Below, in pieces: positions 24,481-33,602 of a stretch of DNA of 64,000 nucleotides; the stretch's first letter is position 1, and every line of letters begins with the position of its first letter. The stretch is taken from positions 1 through 64,000 of the forward strand of contig JARICA010000018.1 in NCBI GenBank assembly GCA_029264305.1. Reading direction: 5' to 3'. Source of the DNA: Faecalimonas sp. (lineage in GTDB: Bacteria; Bacillota; Clostridia; Lachnospirales; Lachnospiraceae). Under the pieces are notes generated by a model. The model did not search any database. It saw only the letters and a list, made by a program, of their open reading frames with translations, and was not told where the DNA came from. The position numbers were made by a program, and so were the translations under genes.

Positions 24481-25830
24481 ATGAAAACAAAAAATATAGA
24501 TTTAACAAAAGGAAGTGAAATGAAATCAATTGTATTATTTTCACTCCCCCTGATTGCAGGAAATCTATTTCAACAACTTTACAATTTGGTCGATACTCTT
24601 ATTGTAGGAAAATATGTCGGGGCGAATGCGCTGGCAGCTGTAGGATCTTCTTATATGACAATGACTTTTTTAACATCTATTATCATTGGTCTTTGTATGG
24701 GAAGTAGTGTTGTTTTTTCGTATTTTTATAGTGCAAAAGATACAGAACAGTTATCACAAAGTTTTTTTCAATCTTTTCTATTCATTCTTGGAATTACCAT
24801 TTTGATTAATGGAATAAGTTTTTGGTTTGTCGATGAAATTTTGCAACTTTTAAACATTGAGGAAAGTATTTTTTCGATGACAAAAGAGTATCTATTGATT
24901 ATTTTTGCAGGTATGTTTTTTGTCTTTTTGTATAATTATTTTGCAGCAGTTTTAAGGAGTATGGGAAATTCATTTATTCCTCTTGTATTTCTTATTATTG
25001 CATCTTTTTTAAACATCATATTAGATTATTTATTTGTAGTACCGTTTCAGATGGGAGTACAAGGGGCAGGATATGCAACAATTATAGCCCAAATTGTTTC
25101 TGCGATAGGAATTACAATATATACATTAAAGCATGTTCCTGAAATGAAGTTTCGTAAGGAAATGTTTGTTATAAAGAAAAATCTATTTAAAAAGATAATA
25201 GATCAATCTGCAATGACAAGTGTTCAACAATCTATTATGAATTTAGGCATTTTGATGGTGCAAGGATTGGTGAATAGTTTTGGTATTACTGTTATGGCTG
25301 GATTTGCGATTGCAGTTAAAATTGATAGTTTTGCTTATATGCCTGTGCAAGATTTTGGAAATGGATTTTCAACCTATGTGGCACAAAATAGAGGTGCTGG
25401 GAAAATGGAGCGTATTAGTACAGGAACAAAGTCTGCGATAAAATTAATTTTAATCAGTTGTCTTTTTATTTCTACATTTGTTTTTATTTTTGCAACACAG
25501 TTGATGGGATGTTTTGTTTCGGCTGAAAATGTAGAAGTAATTAAGGAAGGGGTTCGTTATATTCATATTGTTAGTCCGTTTTATTTTATGATTGGATTCT
25601 TATTTATGTTCTATGGATTATACAGAGGACTAGGGAAGCCGGAAATGTCTATTATACTGACAATTCTTTCTCTTGGAACACGAGTTATTCTTGCTTACGT
25701 TTTGTCTAGTGTAAAGGGGATAGATGTTATTGGAATTTGGTGGGCTATTCCAATTGGTTGGATTTTAGCAGATTTGGTAGGATTTATTTATTATAAAAAA
25801 TATAAAAATACAATTCTTATAAAAAATTAA
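24481..25830 (+). CDS. MATE-family multidrug/sodium antiporter
   Basis: A 449-residue membrane protein with about 12 hydrophobic helices and the MATE signature P-L-I-A-G-N-L-F-Q-Q-L-Y-N-L-V-D-T near residue 22, repeated in weaker form in the second half. MATE pumps export organic cations in exchange for Na+ or H+. It starts 23 bases after the phosphatase gene. The ribosome binding site is weak; a second ATG at 24520 has a better one but would cut the conserved N-terminus. Confidence 0.88.
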   Translation: MKTKNIDLTKGSEMKSIVLFSLPLIAGNLFQQLYNLVDTLIVGKYVGANALAAVGSSYMTMTFLTSIIIGLCMGSSVVFSYFYSAKDTEQLSQSFFQSFLFILGITILINGISFWFVDEILQLLNIEESIFSMTKEYLLIIFAGMFFVFLYNYFAAVLRSMGNSFIPLVFLIIASFLNIILDYLFVVPFQMGVQGAGYATIIAQIVSAIGITIYTLKHVPEMKFRKEMFVIKKNLFKKIIDQSAMTSVQQSIMNLGILMVQGLVNSFGITVMAGFAIAVKIDSFAYMPVQDFGNGFSTYVAQNRGAGKMERISTGTKSAIKLILISCLFISTFVFIFATQLMGCFVSAENVEVIKEGVRYIHIVSPFYFMIGFLFMFYGLYRGLGKPEMSIILTILSLGTRVILAYVLSSVKGIDVIGIWWAIPIGWILADLVGFIYYKKYKNTILIKN

Positions 25831-25909
25831 GATTATCCTAAAGCATTTTTACATTTTTTTTGATAGAATGTTTCTAAGTGAGATGTTTTACTCAAAAGGA
25901 GAAATATTT

Positions 25910-26611
25910 ATGCGTACAGTAAGAAAAATCATAAAAAGTATTCTTATTTGCACCATTATAGTAGTCATTGGGAGCAGTTCTTATTTGATTTATAGTGGGT
26001 ATTCTATGTACAAAGATGTTGTACAAACAGTGAGTGTTGATGATAAGGTGGCAGAAATTCGGAGCAAGAAACAGTACACTCCTGTGAATGAATTACCACA
26101 AATTTATAAGGATGCTATTATTTCGGTCGAAGATCATAGATTCTATTCTCATCCAGGTATTGATCTATTAGCAACAGCAAGGGCGGCTCTTCACGATATT
26201 CAGGCAATGTCTCTAGTAGAAGGCGGAAGTACGATTACCCAGCAGTTAGCTAAAAATCTTTATTTCACACAGGAGAAGAAATTTGTTCGTAAAGTGGCAG
26301 AAGTATTTGTAGCAATAGAAATGGAGAAAAAATATACAAAAGATGAAATATTGGAGTTATATGTAAATTCAATATATTTTGGAAATAATTGCTATTGTGT
26401 AAAAGATGCTAGTTTGACGTATTTTGGAAAACTTCCAAAAGATATGACAAACTATGAAGCTACTTTGTTGGCAGGAATTCCAAATGCACCGTCTGTATAT
26501 TCCCTTGATGTAAATCCAACCTTGGCGAAACAGCGTCAACGTCAAGTTATTCAGAAAATGATTGAATTTGGATATTTAACGCAAAAAGAAGCGAATCGAA
26601 TTATTCAGTAA
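25910..26611 (+). CDS. Monofunctional peptidoglycan glycosyltransferase (GT51)
   Basis: A 233-residue protein with one N-terminal membrane anchor (residues 10-30) and a GT51 domain: catalytic E in V-E-D-H-R-F-Y-S-H-P-G and the E-G-G-S-T-I-T-Q-Q-L-A-K-N-L motif. There is no transpeptidase domain, so it only polymerises glycan strands from lipid II. AAAAGGAG precedes the ATG at 25910; an upstream ATG at 25868 lacks a site and is rejected. Related to MtgA and the N-terminal half of PBP1. Confidence 0.88.
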   Translation: MRTVRKIIKSILICTIIVVIGSSSYLIYSGYSMYKDVVQTVSVDDKVAEIRSKKQYTPVNELPQIYKDAIISVEDHRFYSHPGIDLLATARAALHDIQAMSLVEGGSTITQQLAKNLYFTQEKKFVRKVAEVFVAIEMEKKYTKDEILELYVNSIYFGNNCYCVKDASLTYFGKLPKDMTNYEATLLAGIPNAPSVYSLDVNPTLAKQRQRQVIQKMIEFGYLTQKEANRIIQ

Positions 26612-26662
26612 TAAATTTTTCTGATATACATATATTACTATAAATCTATATATGTGGAATTT

Positions 26663-26932
26663 ATGATGAAAGAGTCTTTGAAAAAGAAAATGACTTTTGC
26701 GACAAATCTTCCCAAGGATGTTATACTTGGCGTTCCGATTATAACAATGACAGGTCAATTAGAAGTTTATGTTGAGAATTATAAAGGAATTTTAGAATAT
26801 ACGGATACAATGATACGTATCCGTAGCAAAATTGGGCAGATAAAAGTCATAGGCAAAAATATGCAAATCGAATATTATACCAATGATGAAATGAAAATAA
26901 TAGGTCATATCAAAACGATTGAATATGCTTAA
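26663..26932 (+). CDS. yqfC: Sporulation protein YqfC (YabP family)
   Basis: An 89-residue protein ending in the beta-rich YabP/YqfC domain (L-P-K-D-V-I-L-G-V-P-I-I-T-M-T-G, V-E-N-Y-K-G-I-L-E-Y). It is made in sporulating cells, in B. subtilis under sigma-E, and works with YqfD at the spore envelope. Its location before yqfD, phoH and ybeY is the classic order. The start is uncertain: GTG 26654 and ATGs 26663 and 26666 are all in frame with only weak ribosome binding sites. Confidence 0.85.
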   Translation: MMKESLKKKMTFATNLPKDVILGVPIITMTGQLEVYVENYKGILEYTDTMIRIRSKIGQIKVIGKNMQIEYYTNDEMKIIGHIKTIEYA

Positions 26933-26945
26933 AGGAGGCAAATGT

Positions 26946-28181
26946 GTGCTACTTTCTATCATTCGATATATAAAAGGGTATTTGCGAATAAAAATTGTTG
27001 GTTATTCCCCAGAACGATTTTTAAATTTATGTCGTCATCATCATATTTATTTGTGGGGATTAACTCCGTGTATGCACGATTATGTAATGTTTATTAGTAT
27101 AAGCGGCTTTAGAAAATTGAAACCTATTTTAAAGAAAACGAAGACAAAAGTTGTGATTTTAAATCGATATGGTCTTCCTTTTTTTTTACATAAATATAGA
27201 AAACGAAAAGTTTTTTTCATTGGGGCAGTAGGATGTATTTTATCTATATATTTCTTTTCTACGATGATATGGAACATTCATATAGAAGGGAACTATTCAC
27301 AAACAGATGAAATGATTTTGGAATTTTTAGAGACAAATCATGTATATCATGGGATGCCAAAGTCAAAACTGAATTGTGAGAGAATTGCAAAAGATATTCG
27401 AAAAGAATTTGATGATATTATATGGGTGTCTGTCTCTATACAAGGAAGTCGTTTGATGATTCAAGTGAAAGAAAATTCAGATACCATTTCACAACAGAAA
27501 GGTAAAGAGAAAAAAGTCACAGATTTAGTTGCTTCGGAGGATGGAGAAATTGTAGAAATGATTACTCGTTCAGGGGAACCTCTTGTTTCTAAAGGAGATC
27601 GGGTGAAAAAGGGTACGATTCTTGTTAGAGGAAGGGTTTCAATTAAAAATGATGCAAAAGAAGTTGTCGAGTATCGTTATCAATCTGCTGATGCAGATGT
27701 ACGATTAAAAATATCCGTTCCGTATCAATCGGAAATTCCTATAGAGTATATGAAAAAAAAGTATACAGGTAAAGAAAGAAAACAAATTTTTTTCAGGGTG
27801 GGAAAATATTCGTTTGATTTTGGCCTTTTACAGAATAAATTTAAGCATAAAGAAGTTTATTCAAACGAAAAAAAATTAAAACTTGGAGAACATTTTTATT
27901 TTCCCATAACATATGGAAAAAAGAATATAAAAGAATATGTATTGCAGAAGAAAAAAAGAAACGATAAAGAAATTCGGAAAATGCTAAGTAAAAATTTTCA
28001 AAACTTCTGTAAAGATTTGGAAGAAAAGGGGGTAGAAATAATTGAAAAAGATGTTAAAATATACAAAGGGTCAAAAACAGCTAAAGTATATGGTAAACTG
28101 ATTTTGATTAAATCTGAGAACATGAGAAAAGATACAACTATCGTTCAGATAAAAGAAAAGGAATCAAAAGGAGTTGATTAA
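26946..28181 (+). CDS. yqfD: Sporulation protein YqfD
   Basis: A 411-residue YqfD: an N-terminal cytoplasmic part with Y-L-x-I-K-I-V-G-Y-S-P-E-R-F-L-N-L-C, one membrane helix near residue 90 (F-F-I-G-A-V-G-C-I-L-S-I-Y-F-F) and an outer region containing L-V-A-S-E-D-G-E-I-V. It is needed for normal spore formation. The start is taken as GTG 26946, 7 bases after GGAGG; the frame is open further upstream into yqfC but without a site. It ends directly against phoH. Confidence 0.88.
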   Translation: MLLSIIRYIKGYLRIKIVGYSPERFLNLCRHHHIYLWGLTPCMHDYVMFISISGFRKLKPILKKTKTKVVILNRYGLPFFLHKYRKRKVFFIGAVGCILSIYFFSTMIWNIHIEGNYSQTDEMILEFLETNHVYHGMPKSKLNCERIAKDIRKEFDDIIWVSVSIQGSRLMIQVKENSDTISQQKGKEKKVTDLVASEDGEIVEMITRSGEPLVSKGDRVKKGTILVRGRVSIKNDAKEVVEYRYQSADADVRLKISVPYQSEIPIEYMKKKYTGKERKQIFFRVGKYSFDFGLLQNKFKHKEVYSNEKKLKLGEHFYFPITYGKKNIKEYVLQKKKRNDKEIRKMLSKNFQNFCKDLEEKGVEIIEKDVKIYKGSKTAKVYGKLILIKSENMRKDTTIVQIKEKESKGVD

Positions 28182-29168
28182 ATGGGACTACTCGAAAAAA
28201 GTATAGAAGTTTCCGCAGAGCATGAGAAAAATGTCTTTGGAGAATTTGATAAATTTGCAAAAAAGATTGAGCGTACCTTACATGTAACATTGATTGCAAG
28301 AAACGGAGAAGTGAAAATATTAGGAGAAGCATCTTATGTTGAAAAGGCAGAAAATGTTCTTTTTCAATTGCTCGAATTGTCAAAACGGGGAAACGTTATT
28401 CAAGAGCAAAATGTAGATTATGCTCTTTCTCTTGCTTTTGAAGATAATAGGGATGGACTTTTACAAATTGATAAAGAAATTATTTGTCATACATTGCAAG
28501 GGAAACCGATTAAACCTAAAACGTTAGGCCAGAAAAAGTATGTAGATGCAATTAAAAAGCAGATGATTACGTTTGGTCTTGGTCCGGCAGGAACAGGGAA
28601 AACATATTTGGCAATGGCTATGGCAATTACCGCATTTAAAAATAATGAAGTTGGGCGTATTATTTTAACTCGTCCAGCAATTGAGGCAGGAGAAAAACTG
28701 GGATTTTTGCCTGGTGATTTACAGAGTAAAATCGATCCTTATTTACGACCACTATATGATGCTTTATATCAGATTATGGGGGCAGAATCATTTATTAAAA
28801 ATTCAGAAAAAGGGCTGATTGAAGTTGCTCCACTTGCTTACATGAGAGGTAGAACACTTGACAATGCGTTTATCATTTTAGATGAAGCACAAAATACAAC
28901 ACCTGCTCAAATGAAAATGTTTTTAACAAGAATTGGTTTTGGATCCAAAGTTGTTGTGACAGGAGATGCTACACAGAAAGATTTGCCTTCTGGAACAACT
29001 TCCGGATTAGATATTGCAAGGAAAGTCTTGAAAAATATAGACGATATTTCTATTTGCAATTTGACAAGTAAAGATGTTGTAAGACATCCATTGGTTCAAA
29101 AAATTGTCAAAGCATATGAGGAATTTGAGAAGAAAAAAACATCTACACAAGAAAAAAGGAGAAAATAA
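28182..29168 (+). CDS. PhoH-like ATPase
   Basis: A 328-residue protein with a short KH-like N-terminal domain and a P-loop ATPase/helicase core (G-P-A-G-T-G-K-T near residue 132, I-I-L-D-E-A-Q-N Walker B). PhoH proteins sit next to YbeY in most bacteria and are thought to act in RNA metabolism. The ATG follows the yqfD stop with no gap, and the TAA overlaps the ybeY ATG, so translation is coupled. Confidence 0.9.
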   Translation: MGLLEKSIEVSAEHEKNVFGEFDKFAKKIERTLHVTLIARNGEVKILGEASYVEKAENVLFQLLELSKRGNVIQEQNVDYALSLAFEDNRDGLLQIDKEIICHTLQGKPIKPKTLGQKKYVDAIKKQMITFGLGPAGTGKTYLAMAMAITAFKNNEVGRIILTRPAIEAGEKLGFLPGDLQSKIDPYLRPLYDALYQIMGAESFIKNSEKGLIEVAPLAYMRGRTLDNAFIILDEAQNTTPAQMKMFLTRIGFGSKVVVTGDATQKDLPSGTTSGLDIARKVLKNIDDISICNLTSKDVVRHPLVQKIVKAYEEFEKKKTSTQEKRRK

Positions 29169-29662
29169 TGACAGTATATTTTGAAGAGGAAGGCGAACTG
29201 AAACTAGAACTGGATTGTAAGGAAATTGCAAATACAGTTGTGGAAGGCGTATTAGATTACGAGAATTGTCCTTATGAAGCAGAAGTGAATTTACTTTTGA
29301 CAATGAATAAGGAGATTCAAGAGATGAATGCAGAGTTTAGACAAATAGATAAAGCAACAGATGTGTTATCTTTTCCGATGATTGATTTTGAAACAATTGG
29401 AGATTTTGATTTTTTGGAGGAAGATGATAGTTATTTTAATTGTGATACAGGAGAAATGATGCTTGGTGATATTGTTATTTCAAAAGAAAAAGTGATTGCA
29501 CAAGCAGAAGAATACGGACATACAATAAAAAGAGAATATGCTTTTCTAATTGCACATAGTATGTTACACTTACTTGGTTATGATCACATGGAAGAACAAG
29601 AACGTTTGGAAATGGAAAAGAAACAAAAGGAAATTTTAGAACAATTAGGAATAACACGATAA
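29168..29662 (+). CDS. ybeY: Endoribonuclease YbeY, rRNA maturation factor
   Basis: A 164-residue metal-dependent RNase carrying the zinc motif H-S-M-L-H-L-L-G-Y-D-H (H-x3-H-x5-H) and the preceding T-D-V-L-S-F-P segment. YbeY takes part in 16S rRNA 3'-end maturation and ribosome quality control. The start overlaps the phoH stop (TAATG). Length is normal. Confidence 0.93.
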   Translation: MTVYFEEEGELKLELDCKEIANTVVEGVLDYENCPYEAEVNLLLTMNKEIQEMNAEFRQIDKATDVLSFPMIDFETIGDFDFLEEDDSYFNCDTGEMMLGDIVISKEKVIAQAEEYGHTIKREYAFLIAHSMLHLLGYDHMEEQERLEMEKKQKEILEQLGITR

Positions 29663-29681
29663 CTTAAGTGAGGTATAATAC

Positions 29682-31349
29682 ATGGAAACAAAAGGGAAAA
29701 AAAATGAGGGAGCATTTCTTGTTCAAGGGATGATTTTAGCCTTTGCTGGAATTATTACGAAAATCATAGGGGTTATTTATCGAATTCCGCTCATTAATAT
29801 TATGGGGGATCAAGGGCAGGCATATTATGGCATTGCCTTTGAGATTTATTCATTAGCGCTTCTTTTGACTTCATATAGTCTTCCGCTAGCCGTTTCAAAA
29901 TTGGTATCGGCAAGGGTGTCAAAAGGCGAAAGAAGAAATGCTTTTAAAGTATTTAAATCAGCACTTGTTTTTGGTTTAGTGTCTGGATCTGTAGTTGGTT
30001 TAATTGTGTTTTTTGGAGCAGATTTTATTGCCACAAAGATTATGGCAATGGGACCAAGTCAATATGCACTTAGAGTTCTTGCACCTTGTCTTCTTGTGGT
30101 AGCGATTATGGGTGTTGTAAGAGGATACTTCCAAGGATTAGGAACAATGATTCCTACTGCTGTATCACAAATTTTAGAGCAAATAGTTAATGCAATTGTT
30201 AGTGTTGTAGGTGCAAGTTATTTATTTGAATTTGGAAAAAAGGTTGTTGAAGCAAACGGAAAAGGAAATTTAGGGCCGGCTTATTCGGCAGCAGGTGGTA
30301 CGCTTGGTACATTTATTGGGGCAGTTTTTGGATTATTGTTTTTACTTTTTGTTTTATTTGTTTATAGAAAAGTTATAAAGAAACAATTAAGACGTGATCA
30401 TACAACATATCAAGAAGAATACGGAACAATTTTTCCTATTCTATTAATGACAATACTTCCAGTAATTTTAAGTACGGCAGTATATCAGAGTACAAAAATT
30501 TTGGATGCGGGCATCTTTAGTAATGTAATGTCTGCGCAAGGAATGACAAAGGAAAAATATGAAACGTTGTGGGGAATGTATACAGGGAAATTCAACACGC
30601 TTGTTAATGTACCACTTGCGATAGCGAATGCTATAGGTGTATCAGTTATTCCAAGTTTGACTGCTGCTATGACTTTAGGAGATAAGAGATTGGTTCATAG
30701 TAAAATTCATTTAGCAACACGTTTTTCCATGCTTATATCTATTCCAAGTACAATCGGATATATGGTATTGGCTAAGCCAATTATGAATTTATTATTTAAT
30801 GGGAATAATTCAACGCCAGCTCTTTTATTAATAACAGGCGCAATAACCATAGCATTTTATTCATTATCAACAATAACAAATGCTATGTTACAGGGGATTG
30901 ATCGTATGACGACTCCGATTAAAAATGCAACAATTTCCCTTGTGATTCATTTGATTTCACTTTTTATCATGCTTGTTGTATTTAAAATGAATATTTTTGC
31001 AGTTATAGGAAGTACAATTGTATTTTCACTTAGTATGTGTATTTTAAATGGTCACGCTTTAAAAAAGGCAATTGGTTATCATCAAGAATATTATAAAACA
31101 TTTATTCTTCCATTAATTGCATCAATTATCATGGGATTGGTTGCATTTATTATTCAAGTAGGATTTTCGAATATTATGCCAGAAAAAGTAGCGACGATTA
31201 TTTCTGTATGTGTAGCAATAGTAGTATATTCTTTAGCGCTTCTTTTACTTGGAGGACTTACAGAAAATGAAATTCTTTCCATGCCAAAAGGAAGAAAAAT
31301 AGCAAAATTATTGAGAAAATTTCATCTTTTAAGAGAAGAGGAAGTGTAA
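29682..31349 (+). CDS. SpoVB/MurJ-like polysaccharide flippase
   Basis: A 555-residue protein with about 14 membrane helices of the MOP exporter superfamily. The opening G-A-F-L-V-Q-G-M-I-L-A-F-A-G-I-I-T-K-I-I-G-V-I-Y-R is shared with stage V sporulation protein B and related lipid-linked precursor flippases. It may move peptidoglycan or cortex precursors across the membrane; sequence alone cannot separate a vegetative from a sporulation role. Confidence 0.85.
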   Translation: METKGKKNEGAFLVQGMILAFAGIITKIIGVIYRIPLINIMGDQGQAYYGIAFEIYSLALLLTSYSLPLAVSKLVSARVSKGERRNAFKVFKSALVFGLVSGSVVGLIVFFGADFIATKIMAMGPSQYALRVLAPCLLVVAIMGVVRGYFQGLGTMIPTAVSQILEQIVNAIVSVVGASYLFEFGKKVVEANGKGNLGPAYSAAGGTLGTFIGAVFGLLFLLFVLFVYRKVIKKQLRRDHTTYQEEYGTIFPILLMTILPVILSTAVYQSTKILDAGIFSNVMSAQGMTKEKYETLWGMYTGKFNTLVNVPLAIANAIGVSVIPSLTAAMTLGDKRLVHSKIHLATRFSMLISIPSTIGYMVLAKPIMNLLFNGNNSTPALLLITGAITIAFYSLSTITNAMLQGIDRMTTPIKNATISLVIHLISLFIMLVVFKMNIFAVIGSTIVFSLSMCILNGHALKKAIGYHQEYYKTFILPLIASIIMGLVAFIIQVGFSNIMPEKVATIISVCVAIVVYSLALLLLGGLTENEILSMPKGRKIAKLLRKFHLLREEEV

Positions 31350-32168
31350 ATGAAACCAGTAAAAAAAGTAGTATTACTTCATGATATATGTACTGTAGGT
31401 AAAGCGGGAGCTATGAATATGATTCCTATTTTACATACAATGGGAATAGAAGTTTGTCTAATTCCCACCATGTTATTATCTACACATACAGGAGGATATG
31501 GAGAACCGGCGATCTGTCCGATTTCTCCAGATTACTTGAGGCAATGTGCAAAACATTATAAAAGTCAGAATGTGAAATTTGATGTTATTTTTGTAGGATA
31601 TCTAGGAAATTCAGATATGATAAATGGTGTGTTAGATTTTATTGAAGAGTTTCCAGAAGCGAGAATTGTGACAGATACAATTATGGGAGATAATGGAAAG
31701 TTTTACAGAAACTTTGATCTTAGTTATTTACAAGCATTAAAGGCACTACTACCTATTTCCGATTTGATTTTGCCTAATTACACAGAGGCTTGCTTTCTTT
31801 CTGAAATGGAATATAAAGAAAATCCGAGTTTAGATTATTTAAATAAAATATGTGAGAGATTAGCACAATTTGGTGCTAAAGATATGGTGATTACAAGCGT
31901 AGCTTCTGGAGAAAAAATAGGGATTTTATACAGTGAGAATGGAAGAAAGGATTGTTTATTTCTTGAATGTGAGTTAAATAACATACATGGAACAGGGGAT
32001 GTGTTCGATGGAGTTGTTTTAGGAAATTATATGAGAAATATAGCGTTGAAAGAAAATATTATACAAGCGCATCAATTTGTGAAAGCTTGTATTTCGGAAA
32101 CATATCAACATTCTTACGATAAGCGAGAAGGAATTCTTTTAGAAAAAATGCTTCCACTACTTGTATAG
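31350..32168 (+). CDS. Pyridoxal/pyridoxamine kinase
   Basis: A 272-residue ribokinase-fold enzyme with the PdxK/PdxY pattern: early H-D-I-C-T-V-G-K-A-G, the P-N-Y-T-E-A motif and the ATP/anion-hole segment H-G-T-G-D-V-F-D-G with the catalytic Asp. It phosphorylates B6 vitamers to supply PLP. The ATG directly follows the flippase stop, with AGAGGAAG upstream. Confidence 0.87.
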   Translation: MKPVKKVVLLHDICTVGKAGAMNMIPILHTMGIEVCLIPTMLLSTHTGGYGEPAICPISPDYLRQCAKHYKSQNVKFDVIFVGYLGNSDMINGVLDFIEEFPEARIVTDTIMGDNGKFYRNFDLSYLQALKALLPISDLILPNYTEACFLSEMEYKENPSLDYLNKICERLAQFGAKDMVITSVASGEKIGILYSENGRKDCLFLECELNNIHGTGDVFDGVVLGNYMRNIALKENIIQAHQFVKACISETYQHSYDKREGILLEKMLPLLV

Positions 32169-32214
32169 ATTATGAATGATAAGTGAATACTGTAAATAAA
32201 AAAGGGGTTGTCCT

Positions 32215-32568
32215 ATGAAAAAAAAATACAGTATTCATTTTCTAGTTGCAACATTTATTTGTTTGTTGGCACTAACAATAGCGTATCAAATGAGCTATCA
32301 TCATGCAAAAATGAGATTGAAGCAAGAAGTACAAAAAGAACATACTTCTGTAACAACAGACGGAGAAGCATTTCGATCAGATACGTATTATCTGCAAGAA
32401 TTAAATGGCTTCATTGCTGTATATCAAAGCGATAAAAAAACTATATTTGAATATACAAATATTCGTATGGAAGAACTTCCAAAAGAGTTAGTCAAAGAAA
32501 TTAAAGAAGGAAAAAAACTTCCAAATCTTGAGGCTGTATATGGTTTTTTGGAAAATTATTCTAGTTAA
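32215..32568 (+). CDS. Small membrane-anchored protein with BofC-like C-terminal domain
   Basis: A 117-residue protein: an N-terminal hydrophobic segment (residues 8-24) acts as signal anchor, and the outer part contains Y-Y-L-Q-E-L-N-G-F-I-A-V-Y followed by L-P-x-L-V-K-E-I-x-x-G, similar to the C-terminal domain of the forespore protein BofC. Function is inferred from similarity only. GGGGTTGTCC precedes the ATG. Confidence 0.65.
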   Translation: MKKKYSIHFLVATFICLLALTIAYQMSYHHAKMRLKQEVQKEHTSVTTDGEAFRSDTYYLQELNGFIAVYQSDKKTIFEYTNIRMEELPKELVKEIKEGKKLPNLEAVYGFLENYSS

Positions 32569-32592
32569 TCAAAAGAAAAGAGGATAAAAGAA

Positions 32593-32814
32593 ATGTTAGA
32601 AGAAAAAATTGAGAGAATTAATGAGTTGTATAGAAAATCAAAAGCAGAAGGATTGACAAAAGAAGAACTACAAGAGCAAAAAGTATTAAGAGCAGAATAT
32701 ATTGACGCCTTCAAAAGAAACCTTCGTGGTCAATTAAACAATATTTCTATTCAGGAAAAAGATGGAACAATTACAAATTTGGGAGAAAAATTTGGAAACA
32801 AAAAAACAAATTAG
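32593..32814 (+). CDS. DUF896 (YnzC-family) protein
   Basis: A 73-residue helical hairpin protein with the family hallmarks I-x-R-I-N-E-L-Y-R-K-S-K, G-L-T-x-E-E-L-x-E-Q and R-x-E-Y-I-D-A-F-K-R-N-L-R-G-Q-L. The B. subtilis relative YnzC belongs to the LexA-controlled group near yneA, but its molecular role is unknown. AGAGG precedes the ATG, and its end overlaps the next gene. Confidence 0.9.
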   Translation: MLEEKIERINELYRKSKAEGLTKEELQEQKVLRAEYIDAFKRNLRGQLNNISIQEKDGTITNLGEKFGNKKTN

Positions 32815-33343
32815 AAAAGAAAATTTAAGAAGAAGAGAATTGCTTTCAAAAGAAGAGTGGGAAAGAAGAAGTGAGCTTTTGATGGCATTTCTTCTTGAAC
32901 AACCGATATATCAAGAAAGCCAAACAATTTATTGCTATGTGTCCTATCACGGTGAAGTGGACACATGGCGTTTTATTATGTATAGCTTAAAAAAAGGAAA
33001 ACGGATAGCCGTCCCAAAAGTGCGTGGAAATGAAATGAAATTTTATTATATTCAGGATGTGAGAGAACTCAAAGAAGGATATAGAGGAATCTTTGAACCA
33101 CCAGAAACAAATGTGGAAGCAACAGAAGAAAATGCTCTGTTGCTTATGCCGGTAGTTGCTTTTGATCGAAAAAAACATCGTCTTGGATATGGTGGAGGAT
33201 TTTATGATAGATATCTTGAAAAACATCCAAATCATTTTAAAATTGGAATTGGGTTTTCATTTCAAGAAAGAAAACATATTCCTGTAGAAAAACACGACAT
33301 AAACCTAGATAAAATATGGACAGATGAAGGAGAAATACTATGA
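32792..33343 (+). CDS. 5-formyltetrahydrofolate cyclo-ligase
   Basis: A 183-residue enzyme converting 5-formyl-THF to 5,10-methenyl-THF with ATP. The C-terminal signature V-A-F-D-R-K-K-H-R-L-G-Y-G-G-G-F-Y-D-R-Y is diagnostic, and the basic N-terminal K-K-Q-I-R-K-E helix is typical. The start is best placed at TTG 32792, inside the DUF896 gene, because GGGAG lies 6 bases upstream and the conserved N-terminus begins there. Confidence 0.92.
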   Translation: METKKQIRKENLRRRELLSKEEWERRSELLMAFLLEQPIYQESQTIYCYVSYHGEVDTWRFIMYSLKKGKRIAVPKVRGNEMKFYYIQDVRELKEGYRGIFEPPETNVEATEENALLLMPVVAFDRKKHRLGYGGGFYDRYLEKHPNHFKIGIGFSFQERKHIPVEKHDINLDKIWTDEGEIL

Positions 33344-33519
33344 CAAATTTACCAAAGGATGCAATTCTTTTATTGAGTGTTGTTAATACAAAATTGAGAG
33401 ATTATTATAAAAGTCTAGATGCTTTGTGTGAAGATATGAATGCAGATAAAAAAGATATTATATGCAAACTTGAAAGTGTAGGATATGAATATGATGAGGG
33501 AAAAAATCAGTTTATATAG
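33340..33519 (+). CDS. DUF4250 small protein
   Basis: A 59-residue gene starting with ATGA over the stop of the cyclo-ligase gene. Its sequence (M-T-N-L-P-K-D-A-I-L-L-L-S-V-V-N-T-K-L-R-D-Y then Y-x-x-L-x-x-L-C-E-D) fits the DUF4250 family common in Clostridia. Function is unknown; it is soluble and mostly helical. Confidence 0.8.
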   Translation: MTNLPKDAILLLSVVNTKLRDYYKSLDALCEDMNADKKDIICKLESVGYEYDEGKNQFI

Positions 33520-33531
33520 GGTATTGTATTC

Positions 33532-33560
33532 TTGCAAAAGTATTTTCGATATCGTATAAT
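33532..33560 (+). promoter_or_regulatory. Promoter of miaB
   Basis: TTGCAA (33532-33537), a 17-base spacer and TATAAT (33555-33560), 42 bases before the miaB start. No operator or terminator is seen between it and the preceding gene. Confidence 0.7.
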
Positions 33561-33602
33561 TGTAGCGTTATAGACCACTTTTGATAAAAGAAAGGAAAAT
33601 AT

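Noticed and set aside
32208-32435. 75-codon frame overlapping the BofC-like gene
   Set aside because: It is a shifted frame of the 117-residue gene at 32215, which has the signal anchor, ribosome binding site and domain match.
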